From Streptococcus pneumoniae (GTDB lineage Bacteria; Bacillota; Bacilli; Lactobacillales; Streptococcaceae): a stretch of 64,000 bases of DNA. Positions within the stretch are counted from its first letter, which is position 1. Every line of letters begins with the position of its first letter. The notes under the pieces are model-generated. The model did no database searches, had not been told where the DNA came from, and saw only the letters and a program-made list of their open reading frames with translations. A program made the position numbers and the translations under genes. Positions 9,613-17,993 of the stretch are shown one piece after another. Location: NCBI RefSeq assembly GCF_001457635.1, contig NZ_LN831051.1:1860001-1924000 (forward strand), in the 5' to 3' direction.

Positions 9613-9628
9613 TTTATTTTGAAAACTT

Positions 9629-9779
9629 ATACTCAATGAAAATCAAAGAGCAAACTAGAAAGCTAGCCGCAGGCTGCTCAAAACACTGTTTTGAGGTTGT
9701 GGATGAAACTGACGAAGTCAGTAACCATACATACGGCAAGGCAAAGCTGACGCGGTTTGAAGAGATTTTCGAAGAGTAT
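9629..9779. repeat. BOX element, single boxB
   Basis: This 151-bp BOX runs from ATACTCAATGAAAATC to TTTTCGAAGAGTAT and contains the ACGGCAAGGC...GACGC core of boxA. It has one boxB unit, oriented opposite to the copy at 1636. Its last base is the first base of the (minus-strand) stop codon of the gene at 9779-9994. Confidence 0.95.
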
Positions 9780-9994
9780 TAGTTGCCTTTAAAGGCATCC
9801 ACCATCGTTTGAAATTCTTCATTTGAGAGAGTAATCCCTTTGCCCATTTTAGTATGGTCTGGACTCCAAGCACGAATATCAAACTTTGCAGGGGCACCAT
9901 TAAAGCTCACACGGTTAATTTCCTTGGTCCAACCTTTTTCGTTTTCAGAAAGAGTCAACAAGTGCTCTTCGATTTCAAATGTAAATTCTGCCAT
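9779..9994 (-). CDS. PC4/YdbC-like single-stranded nucleic-acid-binding protein
   Basis: This 71-residue protein, MAEFTFEIEEHLLTL..., has the beta-strand pattern and FDIRAWSPDHTKMGKGITLS core of the YdbC family. YdbC is the bacterial relative of the PC4 coactivator, and the Lactococcus protein binds single-stranded DNA. The ATG at 9992-9994 is preceded by AAGGAGAAGAA. An upstream ATG at 10018 would add eight Lys-rich residues with no better ribosome binding site. The BOX repeat abuts the 3' end so closely that it contributes to the stop codon. Confidence 0.85.
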   Translation of the reverse strand: MAEFTFEIEEHLLTLSENEKGWTKEINRVSFNGAPAKFDIRAWSPDHTKMGKGITLSNEEFQTMVDAFKGN

Positions 9995-10091
9995 TTTCTT
10001 CTCCTTTTTTAGTTTCATTAGTTTATTCGTAAAATCTTGTAGATTTTAGGAAAATTTTATATAATATTGATATAAAAGAAGGGAGGCCAAT

Positions 10092-10412
10092 ATGAGACAT
10101 AAATTCCAGCAAGTTCTAAATAAAATACATGATTTTTTAAATGGATATGACCAACCTGACCAGACTGAAACCAACTCCCTTACAGCCACTATTGAAGAGG
10201 CTATCCAGAAACAAACCGCTGTTCACCTTATCTTGTCTGAGACAAGTTTTACAGGTGATATCATCAAATATGATCAGCAAGGCCAGCAAATTATCGTGAA
10301 AAATTTTGCCAAAAATGTGAGCCGGATTATCCGTATAAGCGATATTCAACGCCTGCGATTTGTCCCCTCAACTGTCCAAACAGCCCAAAAAAATAGATTT
10401 AAGAAAGAGTGA
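10092..10412 (+). CDS. Conserved small protein of unknown function
   Basis: This 106-residue protein has a helical N-terminal half and a predicted small beta barrel at residues about 55-95 (FTGDIIKYDQQGQQIIVKNF...IIRISDIQRLRFV). The strand pattern is reminiscent of Sm-like or YolD-like folds, but I cannot assign a family. GGGAGG lies 7 bp upstream of the ATG, so it is well translated. The stop overlaps a strong terminator shared with the convergent ATP-cone gene. Confidence 0.75.
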   Translation: MRHKFQQVLNKIHDFLNGYDQPDQTETNSLTATIEEAIQKQTAVHLILSETSFTGDIIKYDQQGQQIIVKNFAKNVSRIIRISDIQRLRFVPSTVQTAQKNRFKKE

Positions 10413-10441
10413 GATGTAGTTGCTTCATCCCACTCTTTTTT
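10407..10441. terminator. Bidirectional terminator
   Basis: GAGTGAGATG and CATCCCACTC arms are followed by TTTTTTC on the plus strand. It lies between convergent genes ending at 10412 and 10443. Confidence 0.8.
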
Positions 10442-10442
10442 C

Positions 10443-10781
10443 TTAGCGAATTTGTTCAAAATGTAAATGAACTGCAATATGATCTCCATAACCACTTCTT
10501 TCCAAGTCACGTTGTAAACGATAGGAAATGTAGTGTTCTGCAATGGTAATGTAACCTGCGCCCAATAAACGATGTTCAACCATAGATTGAATCATACTGA
10601 TAGTCGCACGTTCCACCTTGGCTTCTTGTAAATCCAAAACTACCTTCTTAGTGACTTGAGCAAGATTTTGACGCAAATCATCTGTCAAAACATAAACAGT
10701 TTGGGCTGCCTTCAAGATGGCTTGGTAAATCTTATCTGGATTAAATTCAGCAATTTCGCCATTACGTTTGATTACTTGCAT
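10443..10781 (-). CDS. Stand-alone ATP-cone domain protein
   Basis: This 112-residue protein consists almost entirely of an ATP-cone: VIKRNGEIAEFNPDKIYQAI at the N-terminus, and VERATISMIQSMVEHRLL and IAEHYISYRLQRD further on. ATP-cones sense ATP/dATP in ribonucleotide reductases and NrdR. Here neither the reductase nor the NrdR zinc ribbon is attached. It lies 11 bp downstream of trmD and is probably co-transcribed with rimM-trmD. Its function is unknown; a nucleotide-responsive regulatory role is inference. Confidence 0.85.
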   Translation of the reverse strand: MQVIKRNGEIAEFNPDKIYQAILKAAQTVYVLTDDLRQNLAQVTKKVVLDLQEAKVERATISMIQSMVEHRLLGAGYITIAEHYISYRLQRDLERSGYGDHIAVHLHFEQIR

Positions 10782-10792
10782 AGGTTTCTCCT

Positions 10793-11512
10793 TTATTCTT
10801 TGTTTTCTTTGATTTCTGCCAGCATTTTTTCTTCTTCTACTGTCAGTTGATAATGTTCAAGTAAATCCGGTCTGCGCTCGTAGGTTTTCTTTAAACTCTC
10901 GTACAATCGCCACTGACGAATCTTTTCATGGTGGCCACTCATCAATACATCTGGCACGACCATGCCTCGATAATCATAGGGACGTGTGTACTGAGGATAT
11001 TCTAAAAGACCTGAAGAAAAACTATCATCTTGGTGGCTAGACTCCTTGCCAATCACTTCTGGAATCAGGCGAACTGTAGCATCAATCATGGTCATAGCTG
11101 CCAATTCTCCACCAGTGAGGACATAGTCGCCTAGGGAAATCTCATCTGTTACCAAGGTCTTAATGCGCTCATCATAACCCTCATAGTGCCCACAGATAAA
11201 GATTAGCTCTTCCTCTTGAGCCAAATCTTCAGCATAAACCTGATCAAACTGCTTTCCAGCAGGATCGAGGAGAATAACGCGCGGATTTTTCTTTTCAATA
11301 GCATCAAAGGAATCGAAAATAGGTTGTGCTCTGAGCAACATGCCCTGACCGCCTCCGTAGGGCTCATCATCTACATGACGGGCCTTTTCAGCATTTTCTC
11401 GAAAATTATGATACTGGATATCCAAGAGCCCTTTTTCTCGAGCCTTTCCAACGATTGAGTGCTCCAGTGGAGAAAACATCTCTGGAAAGAGGGTTAAAAT
11501 ATCAATCTTCAT
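10793..11512 (-). CDS. trmD: tRNA (guanine-N1-)-methyltransferase
   Basis: TrmD methylates G37 of tRNAs reading CNN codons, which prevents +1 frameshifting. The 239-residue protein has the N-terminal SPOUT knot with [11 protein letters not shown] and [17 protein letters not shown], which form the SAM-binding trefoil, and a helical C-terminal domain ([10 protein letters not shown]). Length is normal. Its start overlaps the rimM stop by 11 bp, so translation is probably coupled. RimM-TrmD is a conserved pair. Confidence 0.98.
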
Positions 11513-12020
11513 CGTCTAACCCTTCTAAGATTTCCACATCGACCCGTTTATTTGGAATATCAACATTGAGAACCACTGGTGGGATATAAGGTAAAAGCAA
11601 ATCACGTTTGCCTTTTCGTTTGACCACCCAGACATCATTAGCACCTGGTTGCAGGATTTCCTTGATGGTTCCAACCAAGCTATCACCCTCATAGACTTCC
11701 AAACCGATAATCTCGTGATAGTAAAATTCACCATCGTCTAGGTCATTCAAATCTTCCTCAGCGACCTTGAGACTGTATCCCTTGTACTTTTCGATAGTAT
11801 TGATATGGTACATATCTTTGAATTTAATAATGTCAAAGTTCTTCTGTTTACGGTGGCTAGCGATGGTCACTGTTTGGACAAACTGATCTTTTTCATCAAA
11901 CAAAGCCAGCTCAGCTCCTTTTTTAAACCGTTCTTCTGCAAAATCCGTCACAGACAAGACTCGCATCTCACCCTGTAATCCCTGCGTATTAACGATTTTC
12001 CCAACATTAAAGTAGTTCAT
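11502..12020 (-). CDS. rimM: Ribosome maturation factor RimM
   Basis: This 172-residue protein assists assembly of the 30S head near S19. The N-terminal RimM barrel begins [19 protein letters not shown] and the C-terminal PRC-barrel is [20 protein letters not shown]...[15 protein letters not shown] precedes the ATG. It is the first gene of the rimM-trmD-ATP-cone operon. Confidence 0.97.
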
Positions 12021-12050
12021 CTTGTCTCCTGTAATCTCCTTTTTTCCATC

Positions 12051-12839
12051 TTATTCTGACAATTCTCGAATAATAGCCGCAATTTTTTCCGATTCTGACC
12101 ATTGTAAATAATGGTGATTCCTTCCTAAAATGAGTTTAGTATTGGAAGTCCAATATTCTGATTCTCTGTACTCTTTTTCTCTATAAGTCTGACAAAAAAT
12201 AAATACAGGGACATGAGATTCTATCGACAAATTCTCAAAATCTTCCTCAGTAATCTCTCCAGATATCTGAAATTCTGGATCTTGATTTTCCAACTCTAAG
12301 CCTTTTTCTTGCATTAATTCCCAGATTTTTTTATTCGTTTCAGGACTAAATGTTGCTTGAGTTAAGTTCTTAAAATAAAGTTCAGGACCACACTCGTCAA
12401 TCAGCCTCATCTGCTCTTCCATTTCTGGATAAGGATTTTCTGAAAAATCAGCAAACATGACTTTTTTAGTTGTCGGTTCAATTGCTACTAAAGTCTGACG
12501 CTTAATTGGTTTCTCGAGTAATTTGCAAGCTAAAATTCCACTCCAACTATGTGCACAAAGTATATATTCAGAAATTCCTAATTCTTCAAGTACTTCATAA
12601 ACCGCATCTGCAAGATTATCTAGATTTTTTCCAGCTTGGTCATGAATCGGACTCCTACCTGTGTTCGGAAAATCAATTGTCAAATAACCAATTGTAGGAG
12701 GAGGTTTTTCAAGTATAAGTGAAAAATTTTCATAACTTGGTAGCAAACCTGCTCCGTTTAGACAAACTAGCACTTTCTTTTGCTTTTGATAAGTAACAGA
12801 GAGGCTACCAATTTCTGTAGATACTTCAAACCTCTTCAT
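12051..12839 (-). CDS. Alpha/beta-hydrolase family protein
   Basis: This 262-residue protein has an alpha/beta-hydrolase nucleophile elbow AHSWSG with Ser98. An oxyanion-side motif LNGAGLLPSYENFS is near residue 30, and a late His lies in GRNHHYLQWS. The internal FPNTGRS follows the usual strand-4 position. I chose the ATG at 12839; the GTG at 12851 gives four extra residues without a clear ribosome binding site. The substrate is unknown. It sits upstream of rimM but 30 bp away, and may or may not share its transcript. Confidence 0.8.
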   Translation of the reverse strand: MKRFEVSTEIGSLSVTYQKQKKVLVCLNGAGLLPSYENFSLILEKPPPTIGYLTIDFPNTGRSPIHDQAGKNLDNLADAVYEVLEELGISEYILCAHSWSGILACKLLEKPIKRQTLVAIEPTTKKVMFADFSENPYPEMEEQMRLIDECGPELYFKNLTQATFSPETNKKIWELMQEKGLELENQDPEFQISGEITEEDFENLSIESHVPVFIFCQTYREKEYRESEYWTSNTKLILGRNHHYLQWSESEKIAAIIRELSE

Positions 12840-12942
12840 AAAGAAATCCACTCATTCTATATAATGAATTATTAAAAATCCTTATCCTTTATTTTATCAC
12901 GTTCCAAAGATTTTCTCAAGTTGGAGGAAGGGGACAACATCT

Positions 12943-13264
12943 CTACTTTCCCTTCAAGAATCCTTCCAAATCATGTTTATGTTGGTAATTAACGGCTGCG
13001 GTTTTGTCTTTCTCAAAGATGGTTCTAGTTAGGTCAATATGCTTGATAGCAGCAATAGCGACGGTGTAGTGAATGATATCAGCCAGTTCTATGGCAGGTT
13101 CCTCGTTCGAATCCTATCCCTTCTTTTCGACCAGAGCGCCTATTCAAAACCTCGGCTACTTCTCCGACTTCCTCCACTAACTTCATAAAGAGACCTTCAT
13201 CAGTCCGAGACTGCTGTTAATGTTCGAGTAAGTAGTCTTGGAATTGCCTAAACGTTCAATCTTT
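12943..13264 (-). pseudogene. MazG-like nucleotide pyrophosphohydrolase pseudogene
   Basis: Minus-strand translation gives recognisable MazG-like pieces. First comes QFQDYLLEH, then a stop, then FMKLVEEVGEVAEVLNRRSG with the metal-binding EExxE. After a frameshift comes AIELADIIHYTVAIAAIKHI and a normal-looking C-terminus ending at 12943. At least one stop codon and one frameshift break the frame. A RUP lies immediately at the 5' side (13265), where the N-terminus should begin. It is therefore a dead gene, previously coding a house-cleaning NTP pyrophosphatase. Confidence 0.85.
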
Positions 13265-13371
13265 TATAGTATATTGAAACTAGAATAGTACACCTTTACT
13301 TCTAAAACATTGTTAGAAATCGATTTGACTGTCCTGATCGATTTGTCCTGTTATTATTTCATTTTACTATA
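13265..13371. repeat. RUP element
   Basis: A full 107-bp RUP with TATAG and CTATA ends and the conserved core AAATCGATTTGACTGTCCTG. It is flanked by TA as expected for the IS630/Tc1 target, and adjoins the 5' end of the mazG pseudogene. Confidence 0.92.
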
Positions 13372-13385
13372 TCTTCTATTCCACA

Positions 13386-13410
13386 CAAAAAAGCGAGACA
13401 TCCGTCCCGC
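13386..13410 (-). terminator. Terminator of rpsP-khpA
   Basis: GCGGGAC-ggat-GTCTCGC followed by TTTTTTG on the minus strand, just after the khpA stop. Confidence 0.85.
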
Positions 13411-13415
13411 CCTTC

Positions 13416-13655
13416 TTATTTTTCGTCAATAACGATTCTTACTTTTTTGTATTCAGTTGGGACAGAGTAGACAATCGTTCTTATCGCAGAAATAGTGCGA
13501 CCCTTACGACCGATTACACGACCCACATCGCTTTGATCAAGATTCAAATGATATTCCAAAAATTCTGGTGTATCCTCAATCTTGATAGTTAAGGCATCTG
13601 GTTGTGAAATTAAGGGTTTCACAATCGCAATAATGAGATTTTCAATCGTATCCAT
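13416..13655 (-). CDS. khpA: KH-domain RNA-binding protein KhpA
   Basis: This 79-residue single KH domain has the RNA-binding GxxG loop GRKG at residues 49-52 ([18 protein letters not shown]). In pneumococcus KhpA forms a complex with KhpB/EloR that binds RNA and influences cell division and elongation. It lies 20 bp downstream of rpsP, the usual arrangement in Firmicutes. Confidence 0.95.
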
Positions 13656-13674
13656 CTGTCAACCTACTTTAAAC

Positions 13675-13947
13675 TTATTTTGAGAATTTAGAATCGTGGA
13701 ATTTTTTCAATACGCCTTCTTTTGAAAGGATGTTACGTACTGTGTCTGAAGGTTGAGCTCCATTAGCCAACCATGCAAGAACGCGGTCTTCTTTCAAAGT
13801 TACTTGGTTTTCAGCAACAAGTGGGTTGTAAGTTCCAACTGTTTCGATGAAACGTCCGTCACGTGGTGAACGTGAATCTGCTACGTTGATACGGTAGAAA
13901 GGTTTTTTCTTAGAACCCATACGAGTCAAACGGATTTTAACTGCCAT
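13675..13947 (-). CDS. rpsP: 30S ribosomal protein S16
   Basis: A 90-residue S16 beginning [20 protein letters not shown], with [18 protein letters not shown]. Full length. It is first in the rpsP-khpA operon, with a strong promoter and a short leader that contains a perfect palindrome. Confidence 0.99.
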
Positions 13948-13984
13948 TTTTAAAGTCTCATTTCTTTAATTTTTTATTTCGGTG

Positions 13985-14041
13985 AAATAGCTGAGCTATT
14001 TAGCACATGTTCTATTATAGCAGATTTCTGGCATGTGTCAA
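13985..14041 (-). promoter_or_regulatory. rpsP promoter and leader palindrome
   Basis: On the minus strand -35 TTGACA (14036-14041) and -10 TATAAT (14014-14019) are 16 bp apart. The 5' leader contains the palindrome AAATAGCT-c-AGCTATTT (13985-14001), close to the expected transcript start. This could fold into a 5' hairpin that stabilises the mRNA or binds a regulator. Confidence 0.75.
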
Positions 14042-14116
14042 GAAAAAAACTTGACAGACTATAAATTTCTTAAAGTATTTAGAAATTTGTTAGAATAGGA
14101 AATAAATGTTTGAAAG

Positions 14117-14325
14117 ATGCTATCCGTGAATACTATTTTAGAAAAATTTTATAAAGAACACCAAGTCAAACCCTTCATATCGCCTGAACGAGAGTTGGAT
14201 ACTTGGCTTCTAAGTCCCAAGCCCGTTCCCAAGCGAAATATGGACTTATTAGTAGATGATTCACTAGCAGGAGATATCATTTTACTATGGAGAATCCAGT
14301 TTGGTACTTTTACCACTGAAACATG
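14117..14325 (+). pseudogene. SAP-like hypothetical gene, 5' part (interrupted)
   Basis: The 69-residue reading frame MLSVNTILEKFYKEHQ... ends in ...WRIQFGTFTTET and a stop. Its sense continues 235 bp later in the frame WFPKYFEYTYGIDAPKHLK (14561 onward). The two parts appear to be one gene split by the insertion 14326-14560. The product family is uncertain. It resembles streptococcal proteins with a C-terminal SAP-like domain. Confidence 0.65.
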
Positions 14326-14560
14326 ATTTTAAAAACTCCCATTCGAATATGATTCAAAATTCGCTTAGAATCAATGTTTTCCCGCTTTTTCAAAAAATAA
14401 ATTTTCATCTAATTTAAATAACTTTCAATTAAGTGTGAATTTTGCTTAAAATCATTAAAAAGCACCCCATGGTGTGAACCATGAAGTGTTGTAAATGCTG
14501 TGTTGTAGCTAGTTCTTAGCGTTTAGAGAACTGGCTAGCTTTACGAGCTTTCTTAAGATC
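14326..14560. other. Inserted segment carrying the 3' end of rpsI and its terminator
   Basis: On the minus strand 14516-14566 encodes KPDLKKARKASQFSKR and a stop. This is the C-terminal tail of ribosomal protein S9, whose usual tail is KPGLKKARKASQFSKR. A terminator-like hairpin lies just beyond (CTTCATGG...CCATGGGG plus TTTTT, about 14456-14485). The segment breaks a plus-strand gene whose two halves are intact on each side. The S9 tail and the broken gene share the sequence CTGGTTT at the right junction. The 3' end of rpsI is a known chromosomal target of streptococcal integrative elements, so this may be an attachment-site remnant (inference). Confidence 0.7.
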
Positions 14561-14804
14561 TGGTTTCCAAAATACTTTGAGTACACTTATGGTATTGATG
14601 CCCCTAAACATCTAAAAACTCTGGTAGAAAAAGGGTATGCTCTTGTCGAAACTTCTTTTGACTCACTTGACCATCTAAATAATACCATGAAAAAGAATAT
14701 CCTGAAGAAGAAGGGAGTTACTGGACTTTCTAAAATGAAATCTTGCGACCTGGATCAAGCCCTTCATGAGCATTTTTCAGAAGAAGAATTAGCTGGTCAC
14801 TTTC
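14561..14804 (+). pseudogene. SAP-like hypothetical gene, 3' part (interrupted)
   Basis: The frame reads WFPKYFEYTYGIDAPKHLK, then KGVTGLSKMKSCDLDQALHEH, a pattern resembling a SAP helix-loop-helix, then FSEEELAGHF. At about 14800 the sequence runs into a different gene fragment, so the C-terminus is also lost. It is the continuation of 14117-14325. Confidence 0.65.
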
Positions 14805-15026
14805 ATGTCCTTCTATGGACTTTTTTACAATGGCATTGCTATCACACCCAATACCTATCTAAGCGCCTGGTTCGTAAACTTTATTGCAGCTCTTCCTCTA
14901 AATTTCCTAATTGTTGAACCAATTGCCCGTTTTATACTAAGTTCTTTTCAGAAACCATTTACTGGGGAAGAAGTTGAAGAAGTTGAAGATTTTCAAGATG
15001 ATGATGAAATCCCAACTATTATCTAA
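14805..15026 (+). pseudogene. C-terminal fragment of a DUF2798-like membrane protein
   Basis: Seventy-three residues, with a hydrophobic stretch (FVNFIAALPLNFLIVEPIARFI) and an acidic tail ending DDDEIPTII. The NF...EP.ARF pattern resembles the last helix of DUF2798 membrane proteins. The first two helices are missing and the fragment begins exactly where the preceding frame ends, which indicates a deletion junction. No ribosome binding site precedes the ATG at 14805. Confidence 0.55.
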
Positions 15027-15108
15027 GCCAGTTCTGTAAACTACTAATATTTGAAATCCACTTCTTTTTAGGGTACAATGGTATAAATGAATTTTTGAGA
15101 GGATCAGA

Positions 15109-15912
15109 ATGAAAAAACTAGCAACCCTTCTTTTACTGTCTACTGTAGCCCTAGCTGGGTGTAGCAGCGTCCAACGCAGTCTGCGTGGTGATGATTATGT
15201 TGATTCCAGTCTTGCTGCTGAAGAAAGTTCCAAAGTAGCTGCCCAATCTGCCAAGGAGTTAAACGATGCTTTAACAAACGAAAACGCCAATTTCCCACAA
15301 CTATCTAAGGAAGTTGCTGAAGATGAAGCCGAAGTGATTCTCCACACAAGCCAAGGTGATATTCGCATTAAACTCTTCCCTAAACTCGCTCCTCTAGCGG
15401 TTGAAAATTTCCTCACTCACGCCAAAGAAGGCTACTATAACGGTATTACCTTCCACCGTGTCATCGATGGCTTTATGGTCCAAACTGGAGATCCAAAAGG
15501 GGACGGTACAGGTGGTCAGTCCATCTGGCATGACAAGGATAAGACTAAAGACAAAGGAACTGGTTTCAAGAACGAGATTACTCCTTATTTGTATAACATC
15601 CGTGGTGCTCTTGCTATGGCTAATACTGGTCAACCAAACACCAATGGCAGCCAGTTCTTCATCAACCAAAGCTCTACAGATACCTCTTCTAAACTCCCTA
15701 CAAGCAAGTATCCACAGAAAATTATCGAAGCCTACAAAGAAGGTGGAAACCCTAGTCTAGATGGCAAACACCCAGTCTTTGGTCAAGTGATTGACGGTAT
15801 GGATGTTGTGGATAAGATTGCTAAGGCCGAAAAAGATGAAAAAGACAAGCCAACTACTGCTATCACAATCGACAGCATCGAAGTGGTGAAAGACTACGAT
15901 TTTAAATCTTAA
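15109..15912 (+). CDS. slrA: Streptococcal lipoprotein rotamase A (cyclophilin-type PPIase)
   Basis: This 267-residue surface lipoprotein has a signal peptide ending in the lipobox LAGC with Cys18. A short linker is followed by a full cyclophilin domain (about residues 75-262: [61 protein letters not shown]). It catalyses peptidyl-prolyl isomerisation outside the membrane. In pneumococcus SlrA affects adhesion and early colonisation. GAGAGGA precedes the ATG and a -10-like TACAAT lies at about 15075. Monocistronic. Confidence 0.96.
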   Translation: MKKLATLLLLSTVALAGCSSVQRSLRGDDYVDSSLAAEESSKVAAQSAKELNDALTNENANFPQLSKEVAEDEAEVILHTSQGDIRIKLFPKLAPLAVENFLTHAKEGYYNGITFHRVIDGFMVQTGDPKGDGTGGQSIWHDKDKTKDKGTGFKNEITPYLYNIRGALAMANTGQPNTNGSQFFINQSSTDTSSKLPTSKYPQKIIEAYKEGGNPSLDGKHPVFGQVIDGMDVVDKIAKAEKDEKDKPTTAITIDSIEVVKDYDFKS

Positions 15913-15920
15913 AAACCAAA

Positions 15921-15955
15921 AAAATACAGTATCCACATTCGGTACTGTATTTCTT
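15921..15955 (+). terminator. Terminator of slrA
   Basis: AAATACAGTA and TACTGTATTT arms are followed by CTTTT. It lies between convergent slrA and the ABC-F gene and may serve both. Confidence 0.8.
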
Positions 15956-15967
15956 TTACTCTCATTC

Positions 15968-17509
15968 TTAAGTTAAATTATTAAAATCCCATATTTGGTC
16001 TATCCAGCCTTCATAAAAGTCTGGCTCGTGGCAGACCATAAGGATAGATCCCCTATATTCTTTGAGAGCGCGTTTGAGCTCATCCTTTGCATCCACATCC
16101 AAATGGTTGGTCGGCTCGTCCAGCACTAAAACGTTGTTTTCACGATTCATCAAGAGACAGAAACGAACCTTGGCTTGCTCTCCCCCTGATAATACTTGAA
16201 TCTGGCTTTCAATATGTTTGGTTGTCAAACCACAACGGGCAAGGGCTGCACGGACTTCTGCTTGATTAAGGGCAGGAAAGGCATTCCAGACAGCTTCAAG
16301 AGGAGTTTGGCGATTACCGCCTTCTACTTCCTGCTCAAAATAACCAAGTTCTAAATAATCTCCACGCTCCACTTCCCCAGCGATTGGCGAGATAATGCCC
16401 AAGAGACTCTTCAAGAGAGTTGTTTTTCCAATACCATTAGCACCAATAATCGCAACCTTTTGATTGCGTTCGAAGGTAAGATTTAAAGGCTTAGTAAGAG
16501 GAAGGTCGTAACCAATTTGCAAGTTCTTGGCTTGGAAGATAAAGCGCCCTGGTGTACGAGCTGGTTTGAAATCAAAGGATGGTTTTGGTTTCTCACTTTG
16601 GAGTTCGATAATATCCATCTTATCCAATTTCTTTTGACGAGACATAGCCATATTACGAGTTGCAACACGGGCTTTATTACGAGCCACAAAGTCCTTGAGG
16701 TCTGCAATCTCTTTCTGCTGGCGTTCGTAGGCTGCCTCTAGCTGAGATTTCTTCATAGCATAAACTTCTTGGAACTGGTAGTAGTCACCAGAGTAACGCG
16801 TCAGCTGTTGATTTTCCACATGATAGACAATATTGATAACGTCATTGAGGAATGGAATATCGTGCGAAATGAGAACAAAGGCATTCTCATAGTTTTGGAG
16901 ATAGCGCTTGAGCCAATCAATATGCTCAGCATCCAAGTAGTTGGTCGGCTCGTCCAACAGCAAGATATCAGGCTTTTCAAGGAGAAGTTTTGCCAAAAGC
17001 ACCTTGGTTCTTTGCCCACCTGACAAAGAAGTTACATCCGTATCCATGCCAAAGTCCATAACACCAAGAGCACGCGCTACTTCGTCAATCTTAGCATCCA
17101 AGGTATAGAAATCACGACTCTCCAGACGGTCTTGAAGTTCTCCTACTTCTTCCATGAGAGCATCAACATCCGCACCGTCTTCAGCCATTTCCATATAGAG
17201 GTCATTGATACGAGCTTCAGCTTTGAAAAGCTCATCAAAAGCCGTACGGAGAACATCACGCACCGACTGTCTTTCAGCAAGGACAGAGTGCTGATCCAAG
17301 TAACCAGCCGTCACATATTTGGACCACTCAACCTTTCCTTCATCTGGCAGCATTTTACCAGTCACGATACTCATAAAGGTTGATTTTCCTTCACCATTGG
17401 CACCGACCAGGCCGATATGTTCCCCCTTGAGGAGACGGAAGGACACATCTTCAAAAATTGCACGGTCACCAAAACCGTGACTCAGATTTTTAACTTCTAA
17501 AATACTCAT
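15968..17509 (-). CDS. ABC-F family ATPase (YkpA/YbiT-like)
   Basis: This soluble protein of 513 residues has two ABC domains and no membrane segment. The Walker A motifs are GANGEGKS and GANGIGKT, the signatures LSGGQRTK and LSGGEQAK, and the Walker B motifs LLLDEPTNYLD and LVLDEPTNHLD. The linker between domains (KSQLEAAYERQQKEIADLKDF...) is the charged helical P-site tRNA-interacting region of ABC-F proteins. These act on the ribosome rather than in transport. The C-terminus is short, unlike antibiotic-resistance ABC-Fs, so a housekeeping translation factor is the likelier role. Confidence 0.9.
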   Translation of the reverse strand: MSILEVKNLSHGFGDRAIFEDVSFRLLKGEHIGLVGANGEGKSTFMSIVTGKMLPDEGKVEWSKYVTAGYLDQHSVLAERQSVRDVLRTAFDELFKAEARINDLYMEMAEDGADVDALMEEVGELQDRLESRDFYTLDAKIDEVARALGVMDFGMDTDVTSLSGGQRTKVLLAKLLLEKPDILLLDEPTNYLDAEHIDWLKRYLQNYENAFVLISHDIPFLNDVINIVYHVENQQLTRYSGDYYQFQEVYAMKKSQLEAAYERQQKEIADLKDFVARNKARVATRNMAMSRQKKLDKMDIIELQSEKPKPSFDFKPARTPGRFIFQAKNLQIGYDLPLTKPLNLTFERNQKVAIIGANGIGKTTLLKSLLGIISPIAGEVERGDYLELGYFEQEVEGGNRQTPLEAVWNAFPALNQAEVRAALARCGLTTKHIESQIQVLSGGEQAKVRFCLLMNRENNVLVLDEPTNHLDVDAKDELKRALKEYRGSILMVCHEPDFYEGWIDQIWDFNNLT

Positions 17510-17510
17510 T

Positions 17511-17993
17511 TTAATTCCTTATCTTGTTTTTATGTAATCGTTTATAAAGGAGCCAAGCCAGATAGCCACCCAAAGTGTTGGTCCACAAATCATCAATCTC
17601 AAAGACGCGATTGAAATCAAAGAAAAAGTCCAAGATTAATTGCGTACACTCGATTCCAAGACTCACAAGAAAACTAAAAAGAAGGACCTTTTTTGTTTTC
17701 CGCAAATTTGGAAATAGATAAAGGAGTTGGAAAATCAGAGGAAAAAACAAGAAGACATTGAGGATATTTTGTAAAACAATCCAACATAATTGTCCAATGT
17801 CACTCACTTCGCCCAGTTTCCAGAGAGAATTGAAAGGAGTCAAAAGAAAAACCAGGCGTCCAAGATGCTGAATATCTGGAGTTCCCACTCCCACGGTAGA
17901 TTGTTCTTGAGGAGTAAAGCAAAAATAGACAATGCAAATGCTATAGAAAATGACTCCCCAGACCAAAATATGATTATAAGTCTTCTTCATCAT
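17511..17993 (-). CDS. VanZ-like family membrane protein
   Basis: This 160-residue protein has about four hydrophobic helices. It shows the VanZ-family pattern of an N-terminal helix, NVFLFFPLIFQLLYLFPNLR, then SLGIECTQLILDFFFDFNRVFEIDDLWTNTLGG with the conserved acidic/Asn residues. Its stop is 1 bp upstream of the ABC-F start and its start overlaps the rlmN stop, so the three form one operon. VanZ proteins of this kind are of uncertain function. There is no van cluster here. Confidence 0.88.
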   Translation of the reverse strand: MMKKTYNHILVWGVIFYSICIVYFCFTPQEQSTVGVGTPDIQHLGRLVFLLTPFNSLWKLGEVSDIGQLCWIVLQNILNVFLFFPLIFQLLYLFPNLRKTKKVLLFSFLVSLGIECTQLILDFFFDFNRVFEIDDLWTNTLGGYLAWLLYKRLHKNKIRN

